A stretch of DNA of 64,000 nucleotides from Sulfidibacter corallicola (GTDB lineage Bacteria; Acidobacteriota; Holophagae; Acanthopleuribacterales; Acanthopleuribacteraceae): assembly GCF_017498545.1 (NCBI RefSeq), contig NZ_CP071793.1:558001-622000 (forward strand), in the 5' to 3' direction. How positions within the stretch are numbered: the stretch's first letter is position 1; each line of letters opens with the position of its first letter. The notes under the pieces are model-generated. The model had not been told where the DNA came from. It did not search any database and saw nothing but the letters and a program-made list of their open reading frames with translations. The translations under genes were made by a program, and so were the position numbers. This document shows positions 7,942 through 16,627 of this stretch, in pieces.

Positions 7942-8980
7942 GGGTCTCCTTTGGGGTCGTGGAACCGAGCCGGCCCTACCGATGCGGCAGTGGCGGGATT
8001 TCGATTCGCGGGGAAGGCCGAGTCCTGAAATCGGCTTGTGGGTAAACGGAATCCAGGGAGTGAACCTACTCCTGGTGGCGAACGACTCCTCCACCGGTTC
8101 CGTCGCGGCTCGAGCCATCGGGGCCCGAACATTTCGGCGGGACGGATACAAACGGGGAAAAAAGATGACCAGGCGGAAGCCATGGCGGGGAAAGGAAAAG
8201 ACCCTGTACCTCGATCGTCGAGCTGATGGATCGGGCTCATTCGAGGCGTGAGGATAAACAAACACCTTAACGAACCAGACCCGCGAAAGGCAAGGGGAAA
8301 GTGCTCGATGCGGGTTGGAAGGGGGTGATAATGAAATTTTATGTATCTGAATTGGAATTCATGTAAACGTTTTGAAAACTAAGTTTTGTGGATGTGGATT
8401 AACCGCCGTTCACCCCTTCAAATGCTATAAATAGGCGCATTTTTTTAATTTTTTTATTACATTCGAGTACTTACCCTAATCTGTTCCTCATCGCTAAGTA
8501 TCTATATTCGTGAGAGCTACACGATTGGTGATCTTTTGAAAAAAAATGCATTTAACATTTACAAATCCTTTGCGTTTTGTCGTGTGCGTGATAACATCGC
8601 AACTGTCCCACCCCTTCTACGGTGGTGAAACTTAATTAGGCAGGTTGCGATTTGGCGATATTTCCTTCCAGAAAACATCCAACTCTTCCTCGATTTCATG
8701 GGGTTTATTCTGGGATCTTTCGCTGACATGACTTCCTGACCATCATTGACTCGGCTTGTGTCCCGCGGGGGCCGCTCAATCCTCGCGTGACTTCGATGTC
8801 GCTCCATCCGCTTTCCTTCCTGGCTTTGCTGCCGTACCGCGACGGATGGTTTGGCGACTTGGTTCTCCTATGAGAACTCGATTCATGTTCATCGTTCGTT
8901 CAGGCTCGGTTGCCTGGCATTTACAGATAAAAGCATTTGTGTCTTGCGTTCTGCCGACACGACAGAGGAGTTTGACTTAC
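7942..8980. other. long AT-rich intergenic region
   Basis: About 1 kb between the divergently transcribed DksA-like gene and the M6 protease. Part of it (roughly 8320-8560) is strikingly AT-rich, with T-runs near 8440-8460, and stands out from the GC-rich surroundings. It contains the nested hairpin at 8596-8651. No conserved coding sequence or tRNA is visible. It probably holds promoters and a long 5' UTR. Confidence 0.5.
8596..8651. promoter_or_regulatory. nested hairpin in 5' region of M6 protease
   Basis: A perfect 8-bp outer stem ATCGCAAC (8596-8603) with GTTGCGAT (8644-8651) encloses an inner stem CCACC (8608-8612) with GGTGG (8621-8625). It is not a riboswitch class I recognise. It could be a structured 5' leader or an operator. 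Confidence 0.35.
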
Positions 8981-11887
8981 ATGAAGCGCATTCTTACGCC
9001 CATGGTCTATCTATGGTTCGCCGCATTGTTTCTCCTGACCGGACCCGCTCTGGCAGGTATCGCCAACCCCAACATTACCGTGCATTTAGGTGACGAAGGC
9101 AATCGCTTCGAAGCACGCATCGTCGGTGACGAATGGGCCAACTATTACGAAAAAGACGGTTACACCCTGATCCAAAACCCCTATATGGATGGTCGTTGGG
9201 AGTACGCCACCCTGGGCAAACGCGGTAACCTGGTACCCTCCGGGTATCCCGTCGTCGATGGTGCCGCCGTACCCGAAGGCTTCACCAAACACCTTCGCCC
9301 CGCACGCGATTACCGCGACATTCGCGAAGATTACTTCCCGACCGCCTACGCCAAATCGTGGGATCACGGCTACGGTTCCGAAGCCATGGCGAAAGTCCAG
9401 CGCAAGTACGAGCCGGAGTTGGTTTCCGGACCCCGCAATCTCCTGTTCATTCGCGTGTCTTTCAACGACCGCGATTTCAGCACCACCGCGGCCGACTGGG
9501 ATCAAATGATCTTCGACGATACGGCCAATGCCAAGACGGTGACCAATTTTTACGACGACAACTCCTTCGGGCAGTTGGAAGTGCGCGGTGTCAACCACAC
9601 CCAGGCCGCTCACAACGCGGGAATCATCAGCGTCAGCATCAACAAGAACCACCCCAACACGGGTCGCGCCGGCCTGTCTTCGTCCCAGAAGTACACGATC
9701 GAAACCGAATGGATCAACGCCGCGCTGGCCGAGGCCGCCAACCACGTCAACTTCTCCGGTTTGGACACCAATCGCGACGGCCGCTTGACTTTGGATGAAG
9801 CGGTCATCTATTTCATCGTGGCCGGCTACGACGCCGCCTCCAGTGCCAAGGAACCCAACGTCTGGGGCCACAAGTGGAGCGCGTGGCGCGCCGGCGACGT
9901 CATGGCCGGTTCCGTCGAACTGCCCAGTTGGGCGCTGAACGGCGAACTCACCGACGACGACGGCCAGCACACCATGGGTGTCATCACCCACGAGCTGGGT
10001 CACTTGATGTGCGGTCTGCCCGACCTCTACGACATCAACGATCAGAACGCCGGCATGGGCATTTTCTCGCTGATGGCCGCCGGTTCCTGGGGCTCCGAGC
10101 CAGGCGAGCGCGGTGGCGCGACGCCGGTCAGCATGGACGCCTGGTGCCGCCACATTCTGGGATGGACCCAAGTGCGTACGCCCGGATCCAACGTCGACTT
10201 CCCCGCCGGCCTCACCGCCATCGATACACCCGTGATCTTCCAAGGCTCCCGTTCTCACGAATATTTCCTCGCGGAAAACCGCACGCCCACCGGTTGGGAC
10301 CGCGGTATGATTCCCAGTCTTTCCGCAGCCCTGAGTACCGTGACCCGTGGTTCCTCGACCATCGAATCCCGCGCCATGACCTACACCGAAACCGGCGACA
10401 TCACCGCCACGGCCGTATCCTGCAGCCTGGGTCGCAGCGGCGACTTCCCCGCCAGCGTCAGCGGCAAGATCGCCCTGATCGAGCGCGGTGAGATCTCGTT
10501 CGTAGACAAGGTGAACAACGCCAAGGCCGCCGGCGCCACCGCCGTCATCGTCTTCCAGAAGGCCGGTGAAGACGGTGTGGTTCAGGGAACCTTGGGTTCC
10601 GAAGGCGATTTCCTGCCCGCGGTCGGCGTCGGCCGTACCGACGGTCAGAACATGGCCGGACAGACGGTTCGCGTTTTGGTGCAGGGCGGTGCCTGGAACG
10701 GCGGTGTCCTGATTCAGCACGTGGACACGACCGTGGGTAGCGAGAACTCCAACGACATCAACAGCTCGGTCCACTCCCACCAGGGTGTGACGGTCGTCGA
10801 AGCGACCTCGATCGCGGGCTCCCTGGTGGCCGCCAACGGTTCCGGCGGTCACGGATCCCACCTGTTCTCGGCCGAGACCAACGCTTCCTGGAGCGCCTCC
10901 ACCAACCCCGACAGCCGCTATTGGGACGGCTCCGATTCCGGTTTCGCCCTGTACGATTTCTCGGCTGCCGGTCAGAACATGACCGCGTCCACCTCCCCGA
11001 GCAACGTGGCACCCAACGCATCCTTCACCCATTCGGCTTCCGGCCTCGCCGTTTCCTTCAGCGACACCAGTTCCGACAGTGACGGCTCCATCGCCTCGCG
11101 TTCCTGGAACTTCGGGGACAACGGAACCAGCAACAGCGCCAACCCGAGCCACACCTACGCGGAGGCCGGTACCTACACCGTGACCCTTACGGTGACCGAC
11201 AACGACGGCGCCAGCGACAGCACCTCGGTCAACGTCACCGTCGCCGACAGCAGCAGTGGCACCGACGCCCTGGAGAACGGCGTGGCCAAAACCGGGCTCG
11301 GTGCATCGAGGAGCGACACCCTTTCGTTCTACATCGACGTACCTGCCGGTGCGACCAACTTGAGCTTCAATACTTCCGGCGGTTCGGGCGACGGCGATCT
11401 GTACGTCAAGTTCGGCAGCGAGCCGACCACCGGTTCCTACGATCACCGATCCTGGAACTCCGGCAACACCGAATCCGTGTCCATCAGTTCTCCGCAGGCT
11501 GGACGCTACCACGTTCTGCTCCACGCCTACAGCACCTTCTCAGGCATGAGCCTGACCGCTTCCTACCAGGAAAACAACGGCGGCGGCAGCGGCGGCGGTC
11601 CTCAAACGGAGACCGTGACCGGCACGCTGGCCGGGCGTGCTTCCAAGAACTACACGCTGACGGTAACCGGCGGGACCATCGAACTCAGTGCCTCCTGGAG
11701 CGGTTCGGGCGACATCGACCTGTACCTGTACAATCCCTCCGGTACGCTGGTCAAGTCTGCCGAGAGCACGTCGAACCCCGAAGTGCTCGAGTACGACACC
11801 AACGGCGCCGCCGGTGAATATCGCATCGAGGTCTACAACTACAAGCGCACCTCGAAGAGCTATTCGCTGACCGTGACCTACGAATAA
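8981..11887 (+). CDS. secreted M6-family metalloprotease with PA, PKD and PPC domains
   Basis: 968 residues from ATG 8981 (GAGGAG ten bases upstream); the frame above it is open but has no start signal. Signal peptide 1-~26 (VYLWFAALFLLTGPALA). A propeptide-like region and the M6 (immune inhibitor A-like) catalytic domain follow. The zinc site HELGH is at about residue 337 and is followed by CGLPDLYD and a Met-turn SLMAAGSWG. A protease-associated (PA) domain (about 470-575; IALIERGEISFVDKVNNAKA) is inserted. A PKD domain (about 672-757; SWNFGDNGTS) and two bacterial pre-peptidase C-terminal (PPC) domains (about 760-863 and 873-968) end the protein. It is most likely a Zn endopeptidase exported by type II secretion, with its PPC domains removed or used for attachment. 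A strong terminator follows. Confidence 0.92.
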   Translation: MKRILTPMVYLWFAALFLLTGPALAGIANPNITVHLGDEGNRFEARIVGDEWANYYEKDGYTLIQNPYMDGRWEYATLGKRGNLVPSGYPVVDGAAVPEGFTKHLRPARDYRDIREDYFPTAYAKSWDHGYGSEAMAKVQRKYEPELVSGPRNLLFIRVSFNDRDFSTTAADWDQMIFDDTANAKTVTNFYDDNSFGQLEVRGVNHTQAAHNAGIISVSINKNHPNTGRAGLSSSQKYTIETEWINAALAEAANHVNFSGLDTNRDGRLTLDEAVIYFIVAGYDAASSAKEPNVWGHKWSAWRAGDVMAGSVELPSWALNGELTDDDGQHTMGVITHELGHLMCGLPDLYDINDQNAGMGIFSLMAAGSWGSEPGERGGATPVSMDAWCRHILGWTQVRTPGSNVDFPAGLTAIDTPVIFQGSRSHEYFLAENRTPTGWDRGMIPSLSAALSTVTRGSSTIESRAMTYTETGDITATAVSCSLGRSGDFPASVSGKIALIERGEISFVDKVNNAKAAGATAVIVFQKAGEDGVVQGTLGSEGDFLPAVGVGRTDGQNMAGQTVRVLVQGGAWNGGVLIQHVDTTVGSENSNDINSSVHSHQGVTVVEATSIAGSLVAANGSGGHGSHLFSAETNASWSASTNPDSRYWDGSDSGFALYDFSAAGQNMTASTSPSNVAPNASFTHSASGLAVSFSDTSSDSDGSIASRSWNFGDNGTSNSANPSHTYAEAGTYTVTLTVTDNDGASDSTSVNVTVADSSSGTDALENGVAKTGLGASRSDTLSFYIDVPAGATNLSFNTSGGSGDGDLYVKFGSEPTTGSYDHRSWNSGNTESVSISSPQAGRYHVLLHAYSTFSGMSLTASYQENNGGGSGGGPQTETVTGTLAGRASKNYTLTVTGGTIELSASWSGSGDIDLYLYNPSGTLVKSAESTSNPEVLEYDTNGAAGEYRIEVYNYKRTSKSYSLTVTYE

Positions 11888-11941
11888 ATCGCGCGCGGCG
11901 GGCCCTGCGGGGTTCGTCGCGGGTCACTTTTGCCTCAACCG

Positions 11942-11975
11942 AGCCGGGATGTCTCTCGAGACCCCCGGCTTTTTT
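11942..11975 (+). terminator. intrinsic terminator of M6 protease
   Basis: AGCCGGG (11942-11948) pairs with CCCGGCT (11964-11970), with an inner GTCTC/GAGAC stem and a six-T tract (11970-11975). It is 55 bases after the protease stop codon. Confidence 0.85.
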
Positions 11976-12118
11976 GCGTTCGGACGATTCATGGGAACGT
12001 GCTTTTGAGGTAAAATTGAGTTAGATTGCATTGCCAACCAGTTGAAACTCAATGAGATTGCCTCCTTCTTTCGGGCCGGGTCGGCTGTGGATCGATACAC
12101 CATGCCGAGTGGAGAACC

Positions 12119-13429
12119 ATGTCCAAGTCCAAACCCAAGCCGCTGACCGGTCTCGCCTACATGAACCGGTTCCGCTGTATCGGCCCCGATTGTGAAGAAA
12201 CCTGTTGCTACGGCTGGCGCATCAACCTGCCGCGTGCCGAATACGAAGACCTCACGGGCATCTACGGCTCGCAACGCGATGGTTTCGCCTGCTTTGAACT
12301 CAATAGCCTGCCGGAGGGGGTACCCGAGCGCCTGGCCAACGAAAGCTTTGCCTTCCTCAAAATGAAGGAAGACCTCTTTTGCCCTTTCCTGGACAAGGGT
12401 CTTTGCGTCATTCATCGCGATCACGGTGAATCGCATCTGCCGACGGTCTGCGCCACCTATCCCCGTCGCATCTTGGAATTGCCTCGGGAGGATGTGTTGA
12501 CCGGCTCGCTTTCCTGTCCGGAAATGGCGCGCGTATGCCTGCTGGACGATGACGCGATGCAACCGGTGATCTTGGATCGCGATCAACTGCCCCAAAAAAT
12601 CGAAGCCGCCACCACCGAACCGGAGCCGACACATTACTATGCGCGGTACTACGGCGCCATCAACGCCTATATCAAATGGGTCCTGGCCCAGAAAGAGCTG
12701 AAAGTGCGCGATTCCGCCTTCTTGTTCCTGACGTTGGCGGTGGAGATTCAACCCTTTTTCTATCGCGGCGTCAATGAAAACCCCGCATCCAAATTGGATG
12801 AGGTCCTGGGTCGCTTCGCCGATCCCCACTTCATCGTCGAACGGGTCAAGGCCTTTCGCGGGCTGCCCGAACTACAAAACGATCACGTGATCGAACTGGT
12901 GCTCGGAGCGATCGTCGCAGGCATCAAGCAACGGCGAAGTCCGATCTTCGCAGCCTTGGCCGTGCGCGTGTTGCAGGGGCTTCCCGAGGTGGTGGCCGCC
13001 TCCGGGAAGGGAGAAATCTCGCTCGAACTGCCTGTCGGTGACATCCGCAGGCGCGCCCTGGACCGAGGCGCTCGCCTCGATGCGGTATTCGGCCCGCGGC
13101 TCGAGGCGATCCTGCGCAGGTTCACGGTCAACTTCTGGGTACAGAACCTGTTCGTGGACGAACCGGACTTGCTGTTTCAGGTGCGCAAATACCTGTTCTA
13201 TTTGGGATCGATCCGGTTTCTGCTGGTGAACCATCCCGCCTTGTTGGATTCACTATCCTCCACCGAAGCGGAGGCGACGCCTGTCTTCGAGAAGGCGGTC
13301 GTGGAAGTCGTGCAGTCTTTTCTGAGGGCGTACGACCACGATGGACGCATTTTGCGTGGCGTCTTGGACGGTATGCAGCCACTCGGTTTGGATCGGTTGG
13401 AAACGCTTCGAGATCTCTTGTTGGTCTGA
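12119..13429 (+). CDS. FliB-family (flagellin lysine-N-methylase-like) cysteine-rich protein
   Basis: 436 residues from ATG 12119 with GGAG upstream. The N-terminal ~115 residues carry the cysteine pattern typical of FliB: FRCIGPDCEETCCYGWRI, then FCPFLDKGLCVIH and LPTVCATYPRR. FliB methylates lysines of flagellin in Salmonella, and the Cys cluster is thought to bind a metal cofactor or Fe-S cluster. The C-terminal part is helical and not informative. No flagellin gene is in this window, so the substrate here is unknown; many homologues lie outside flagellar loci. It probably forms an operon with the small gene ten bases downstream. Confidence 0.8.
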   Translation: MSKSKPKPLTGLAYMNRFRCIGPDCEETCCYGWRINLPRAEYEDLTGIYGSQRDGFACFELNSLPEGVPERLANESFAFLKMKEDLFCPFLDKGLCVIHRDHGESHLPTVCATYPRRILELPREDVLTGSLSCPEMARVCLLDDDAMQPVILDRDQLPQKIEAATTEPEPTHYYARYYGAINAYIKWVLAQKELKVRDSAFLFLTLAVEIQPFFYRGVNENPASKLDEVLGRFADPHFIVERVKAFRGLPELQNDHVIELVLGAIVAGIKQRRSPIFAALAVRVLQGLPEVVAASGKGEISLELPVGDIRRRALDRGARLDAVFGPRLEAILRRFTVNFWVQNLFVDEPDLLFQVRKYLFYLGSIRFLLVNHPALLDSLSSTEAEATPVFEKAVVEVVQSFLRAYDHDGRILRGVLDGMQPLGLDRLETLRDLLLV

Positions 13430-13439
13430 GCGGGCGCCC

Positions 13440-13763
13440 ATGACCGAAGACAAGCGTAAGTGGGTATTGGCGCGGGTGCCGCTGCACGGCAAACGCGGCA
13501 TCCTGGTCGAGCGGACTGCCTACGAACGTGTGTCGCGCGTCATCCTGGCCGAACTGGCGCGTGAGGAACCCCAGGCCCAGAAGGTCCTCGCGGCGCGGGT
13601 CCGCGACCGGTTGGACCGCGACGAAACGCCGCGGTTTCGCAACTTCACCTGGCTGTTTCAAACGGTCGCCCGCGACTTGATCGCCCGCGGCCTGCTGGCC
13701 ACCGACGCGCATCGTGAGAGCCTCTGGCGCGTGATCCCCGAGGTGCCAACGGAGATCACCTGA
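13440..13763 (+). CDS. small basic hypothetical protein (107 aa)
   Basis: ATG 13440 lies ten bases after the FliB-like stop codon, so the two are probably co-transcribed. The product is rich in Arg and Glu and predicted helical (VSRVILAELAREEPQAQKV). I do not recognise a family. There is no signal peptide or membrane segment. It could be a partner of the FliB-like enzyme or simply a neighbour. Confidence 0.55.
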   Translation: MTEDKRKWVLARVPLHGKRGILVERTAYERVSRVILAELAREEPQAQKVLAARVRDRLDRDETPRFRNFTWLFQTVARDLIARGLLATDAHRESLWRVIPEVPTEIT

Positions 13764-13772
13764 ACGGTTCGA

Positions 13773-14384
13773 TCAACCCTGGCCGAAGGTGGCACCACCC
13801 CCGGCGAGGTAGGCCAGCTCGGCTTCGGTGGATTCTCGGTCCAAGGCGCGATTGCGGTGCGGGTAGCGACCGAAACGGCGGATGATGTCGCGGTGACGTT
13901 CGGCGTAATCGCAGTAGCCTTTCAGCAGTTTGGCGCCCGGTATGTCGGCGAATTCGCGGTGCAACGCTTCGAATTGGGCCACGCTGAGATCCTGGTCTTC
14001 CAAGGACTCGCTGTGTTCCAACGGCATGTAGAAGAAGGCTCGCTGGGCTGGGGACAACCGCTTGTCCTCGCCGCGATCCAGGCCCTGTTTGCTGAGCTTC
14101 AGCGCGATGGGATCGCCGGCGAAGGCTCGTGCGGAGCCGCGGAAGATGTTGCGGGTAAACTGGTCCAGCAGGATGATCTTGGCCAGGCGGAATTTCGGCT
14201 CGTCGGGCCAATCTTCCAGATCTTCGGCCAGTGCCCGGGTCACCAGGGCGCCGAACCGTCGCTCGATCTCGCGGTCCAGGTCGGGACCCGATGACCACCA
14301 AAGCTTTTCGCGGTCTTTCCCCGACATTCCGGTCTCGTCCAATTCACCGAACCAGAAATCCAATACCTCTTCAGCGCCCGTCAT
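13773..14384 (-). CDS. DUF924 family protein
   Basis: 203 residues from ATG 14384, with GGGAGGA just upstream. It shows the DUF924 pattern: an opening VLDFWFGELD, WWSSGPDLDREIERRF, IILLDQFTRNIFRGSARAFA, FYMPLEHSE and GRYPHRNRALDRES. The family is all-helical, tetratricopeptide-like and of unknown biochemical role, found in many proteobacteria and fungi as a cytoplasmic protein. The gene stands alone, facing the FliB-like pair and sitting after the methionine-salvage genes, with a terminator between. Confidence 0.88.
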   Translation of the reverse strand: MTGAEEVLDFWFGELDETGMSGKDREKLWWSSGPDLDREIERRFGALVTRALAEDLEDWPDEPKFRLAKIILLDQFTRNIFRGSARAFAGDPIALKLSKQGLDRGEDKRLSPAQRAFFYMPLEHSESLEDQDLSVAQFEALHREFADIPGAKLLKGYCDYAERHRDIIRRFGRYPHRNRALDRESTEAELAYLAGGGATFGQG

Positions 14385-14432
14385 GGCGTCCTCCCTTTTC
14401 AAAGTGTTCGTTTCTCTCTGGACCAGCCGCTC

Positions 14433-14463
14433 GAAAACGAGAACGGAGTGCGAGCCCGTTCTC
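14433..14463 (-). terminator. intrinsic terminator of methionine-salvage operon
   Basis: Read on the minus strand, GAGAACGG and CCGTTCTC form an 8-bp stem followed by GTTTTC. It lies just after the mtnD-mtnC fusion stop codon and before the DUF924 gene. Confidence 0.7.
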
Positions 14464-14496
14464 GATTTCGGTGGGTGATGGGATTCGGGTATGTGA

Positions 14497-15750
14497 TCAG
14501 TCGAGGGTGATTTCGTCGAAATCCGGTACCGATCGGTGGAACGGATGAGCTTCCTGGGCACCATCGCGGATCAGCCAACGCGTTTGCATACCCGCCGCGG
14601 TCGCGGCGTCCAGTTCTTCCACGATGTCGGAGAGGAACAGGATCCGTTCGGGCGCCAGCCCGATGGATTTGGCGATGGCGCGGTAGGAGGAGGCTTCCTT
14701 TTTGGGTCCCGTGGTGGTGTCGAAATAGCCTTTGAACCAGGGGCGGAGATCGCCGTAGGTCGTGTGTTCGAACATCAGCTTCTGGGCCTTGATCGAACCG
14801 GAAGAGAAAATGTAGAGATCCAGGCCGGATTTCGACCATCGCTCCAGGTGGCGGTGCGCATCCTCGTACAGATGAGCCTGGTAATCGCCGTCGCGATAGC
14901 CTTTTTCCCAAATGAGTCCCTGCAGCGCCTTCAGCGGCGTGACCTTGCGGTCCTCGTCGATCCATCGGATCATGGTCGCCGCGATGGCCGCACCGTCGGC
15001 GTCGGGCGTCCCCGCTTCACGGCGGGCATCGTCGAGGATGGCCTTTACCTCGGGTTCGTTACCGCGCTCTGTCACGAACCCTTCGAGATGTTTGCGGGCG
15101 TAGGGAAACAGAATGTCCTTCACGAAACTGATCGAGCTGGTCGTGCCCTCGATGTCCGTCACCACGGCCTGTACCGGCTCGTCGGCCACGAAACGCGGAA
15201 AATGCGAGGCGATGGGATCCTTGGTCCAGTTGGCGACCCATCCTTCGGGATTGGTGAAAAATCGTATCGCGGTGAATTCGGGTTGGTTGCCCATGTCGAA
15301 CCAGTGGCGTGTGCCGTCGGGCACACCGATGAAGTCACCCTTGGTGCAGTGCACCACGTGGACCTTACCTTCCAAATGAAGGTAGAACAATCCCGAGCCT
15401 TCCACGAAGAACCGGACTTCGTCCTCGCTGTGGGTGTGCTCGTCCAGAAACTTGGCGCGGAATTCGGCTTTCTGGGGATGGTCCGGTTTCATGCGCACCA
15501 CGTCGACGCTCTTGAACCCGTTTTCTTCCATGATGCGGTCCACGTCCGCGCGGTAGGCTGCCAGGATGTCCTCCTGGTCGGCCGCCTCGGCCAGGGGGGC
15601 GCCGGCGTGCCAGCGCTCGAAGCGAATCCCTCGCTGTCCGAGCAAATCGGCGATTCGGTCGGCATCGGTGGTGTGCTCGAGAATCTGGTGGGGGTTGTCT
15701 TCCGCAAAAATCGTCAAACTCGTCGTGTGCCGTTCCGTCGGCGAATTCAT
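14497..15750 (-). CDS. mtnD/mtnC: acireductone dioxygenase - enolase-phosphatase fusion (MtnD-MtnC)
   Basis: 417 residues. Residues ~1-190 are a cupin acireductone dioxygenase. The metal ligands are visible: HTH and Glu in DEHTHSEDEVRFF, and the later His in GTRHWFD. Residues ~193-417 are the HAD-superfamily enolase-phosphatase MtnC, with the nucleophile motif VVTDIEGTTSSISFVKD, then IFSSGSIKAQK and FLSDIVEELDAA. In methionine salvage, MtnC turns diketo-methylthiopentyl-phosphate into acireductone, and MtnD oxidises that to the 2-keto acid precursor of methionine. The fusion therefore joins two consecutive steps with the later enzyme first. Its start overlaps the mtnB stop by four bases (ATGA), so it is translationally coupled. 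Both active sites look intact. Confidence 0.93.
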   Translation of the reverse strand: MNSPTERHTTSLTIFAEDNPHQILEHTTDADRIADLLGQRGIRFERWHAGAPLAEAADQEDILAAYRADVDRIMEENGFKSVDVVRMKPDHPQKAEFRAKFLDEHTHSEDEVRFFVEGSGLFYLHLEGKVHVVHCTKGDFIGVPDGTRHWFDMGNQPEFTAIRFFTNPEGWVANWTKDPIASHFPRFVADEPVQAVVTDIEGTTSSISFVKDILFPYARKHLEGFVTERGNEPEVKAILDDARREAGTPDADGAAIAATMIRWIDEDRKVTPLKALQGLIWEKGYRDGDYQAHLYEDAHRHLERWSKSGLDLYIFSSGSIKAQKLMFEHTTYGDLRPWFKGYFDTTTGPKKEASSYRAIAKSIGLAPERILFLSDIVEELDAATAAGMQTRWLIRDGAQEAHPFHRSVPDFDEITLD

Positions 15751-16370
15751 GGCGATAGCCTCCTCATTTCCAATTCGCAGGCAAACAAAAATTCAAATGC
15801 CTCGATGTGGCGTCGCGTTTCTTCCATGGTGCGACCCCAGGTGTACAGGCCGTGACCCTGGATCAGGAATCCGTGCATGTCGGGTTGCCGTTCCAGCCGG
15901 TCGGCCAGGTCCCGAGCCAGGGCGTTCATGTCTTGGGTGTTGGGAAAGAGGGGAATGACCTCGCGTGTCGCGTGGGTAGACACCCCTTGAAGCGCTTTGA
16001 GAACTTCGTAATCTTCCAGGACGACGGCCTCGGCGTTTCCCGCGATTTTCGAAAGCACGGTCGCATTGATCGAATGAGTGTGGAGCACGGCCGCCGTGTC
16101 GGGAAAAAAGCGGTAGAGCGTCGTGTGCAGCAGCGTTTCCGCCGAAGGCCTCTTGCCGGGGTCCAGGGATTTACCGTTCATGTCCACCACCAGGATGTCG
16201 TCCCGGGTCAGGCGGCCCTTGTGTTTGCCCGATGCGGTCAGGGCCGCGTGATCGCGGTCCAGGCGTGCCGAAAAGTTGCCGCTCGTAGCCGGCACCCAGC
16301 CGCGATCGTACAGGAAACGACCCGCCTCGATCACTTCTACGGCCTTCGTTTCCACCAATTTGGGATCCAT
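15747..16370 (-). CDS. mtnB: methylthioribulose-1-phosphate dehydratase
   Basis: 207 residues from ATG 16370, with AGGGAG upstream. It is a class II aldolase/adducin fold protein. The conserved features include GNFSARLD, the metal-binding HTHSIN and GHGLYTWGRTMEE. MtnB removes water from methylthioribulose-1-phosphate, the step before MtnC. The gene is the first of a two-gene operon with the mtnD-mtnC fusion, which together give three consecutive salvage steps. The upstream part of the pathway (MtnA, and MtnN or MtnP/MtnK) is not in the window. Confidence 0.92.
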   Translation of the reverse strand: MDPKLVETKAVEVIEAGRFLYDRGWVPATSGNFSARLDRDHAALTASGKHKGRLTRDDILVVDMNGKSLDPGKRPSAETLLHTTLYRFFPDTAAVLHTHSINATVLSKIAGNAEAVVLEDYEVLKALQGVSTHATREVIPLFPNTQDMNALARDLADRLERQPDMHGFLIQGHGLYTWGRTMEETRRHIEAFEFLFACELEMRRLSP

Positions 16371-16627
16371 CTCATGTATCTCCCTGTCAGGGTTTCAAAA
16401 GCGTTGCTTTGGGAACGGAACCAGCGGGCATCGCGAGGTCGCATTGGCTACCCCGAAGCGATCGGTCGTGCTGGCGTCATCCTGGAAGCGCCATCATACT
16501 AGCACGACTCCCGTCGTTCGTCGCCGACCTCGAAGCGACTCCTCGTTTCGAGGCCTGTTACGCCCGCCTGGTCTCGTTCGCGGTGGTCGATGCGGTATGC
16601 CATCGGGGCGGGTTTGCGGCCACGGAT

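Noticed and set aside
8333..8368. An 11-codon frame with a G-rich stretch upstream (ATG near 8332)
   Set aside because: The upstream site is only weakly Shine-Dalgarno-like, and the frame is too short and AT-rich to separate from chance.
9086..11524. An 812-codon minus-strand frame within the M6 protease
   Set aside because: It is Gly/Val-rich with no recognisable motifs and lies wholly inside a gene with a zinc motif and multiple known domains.
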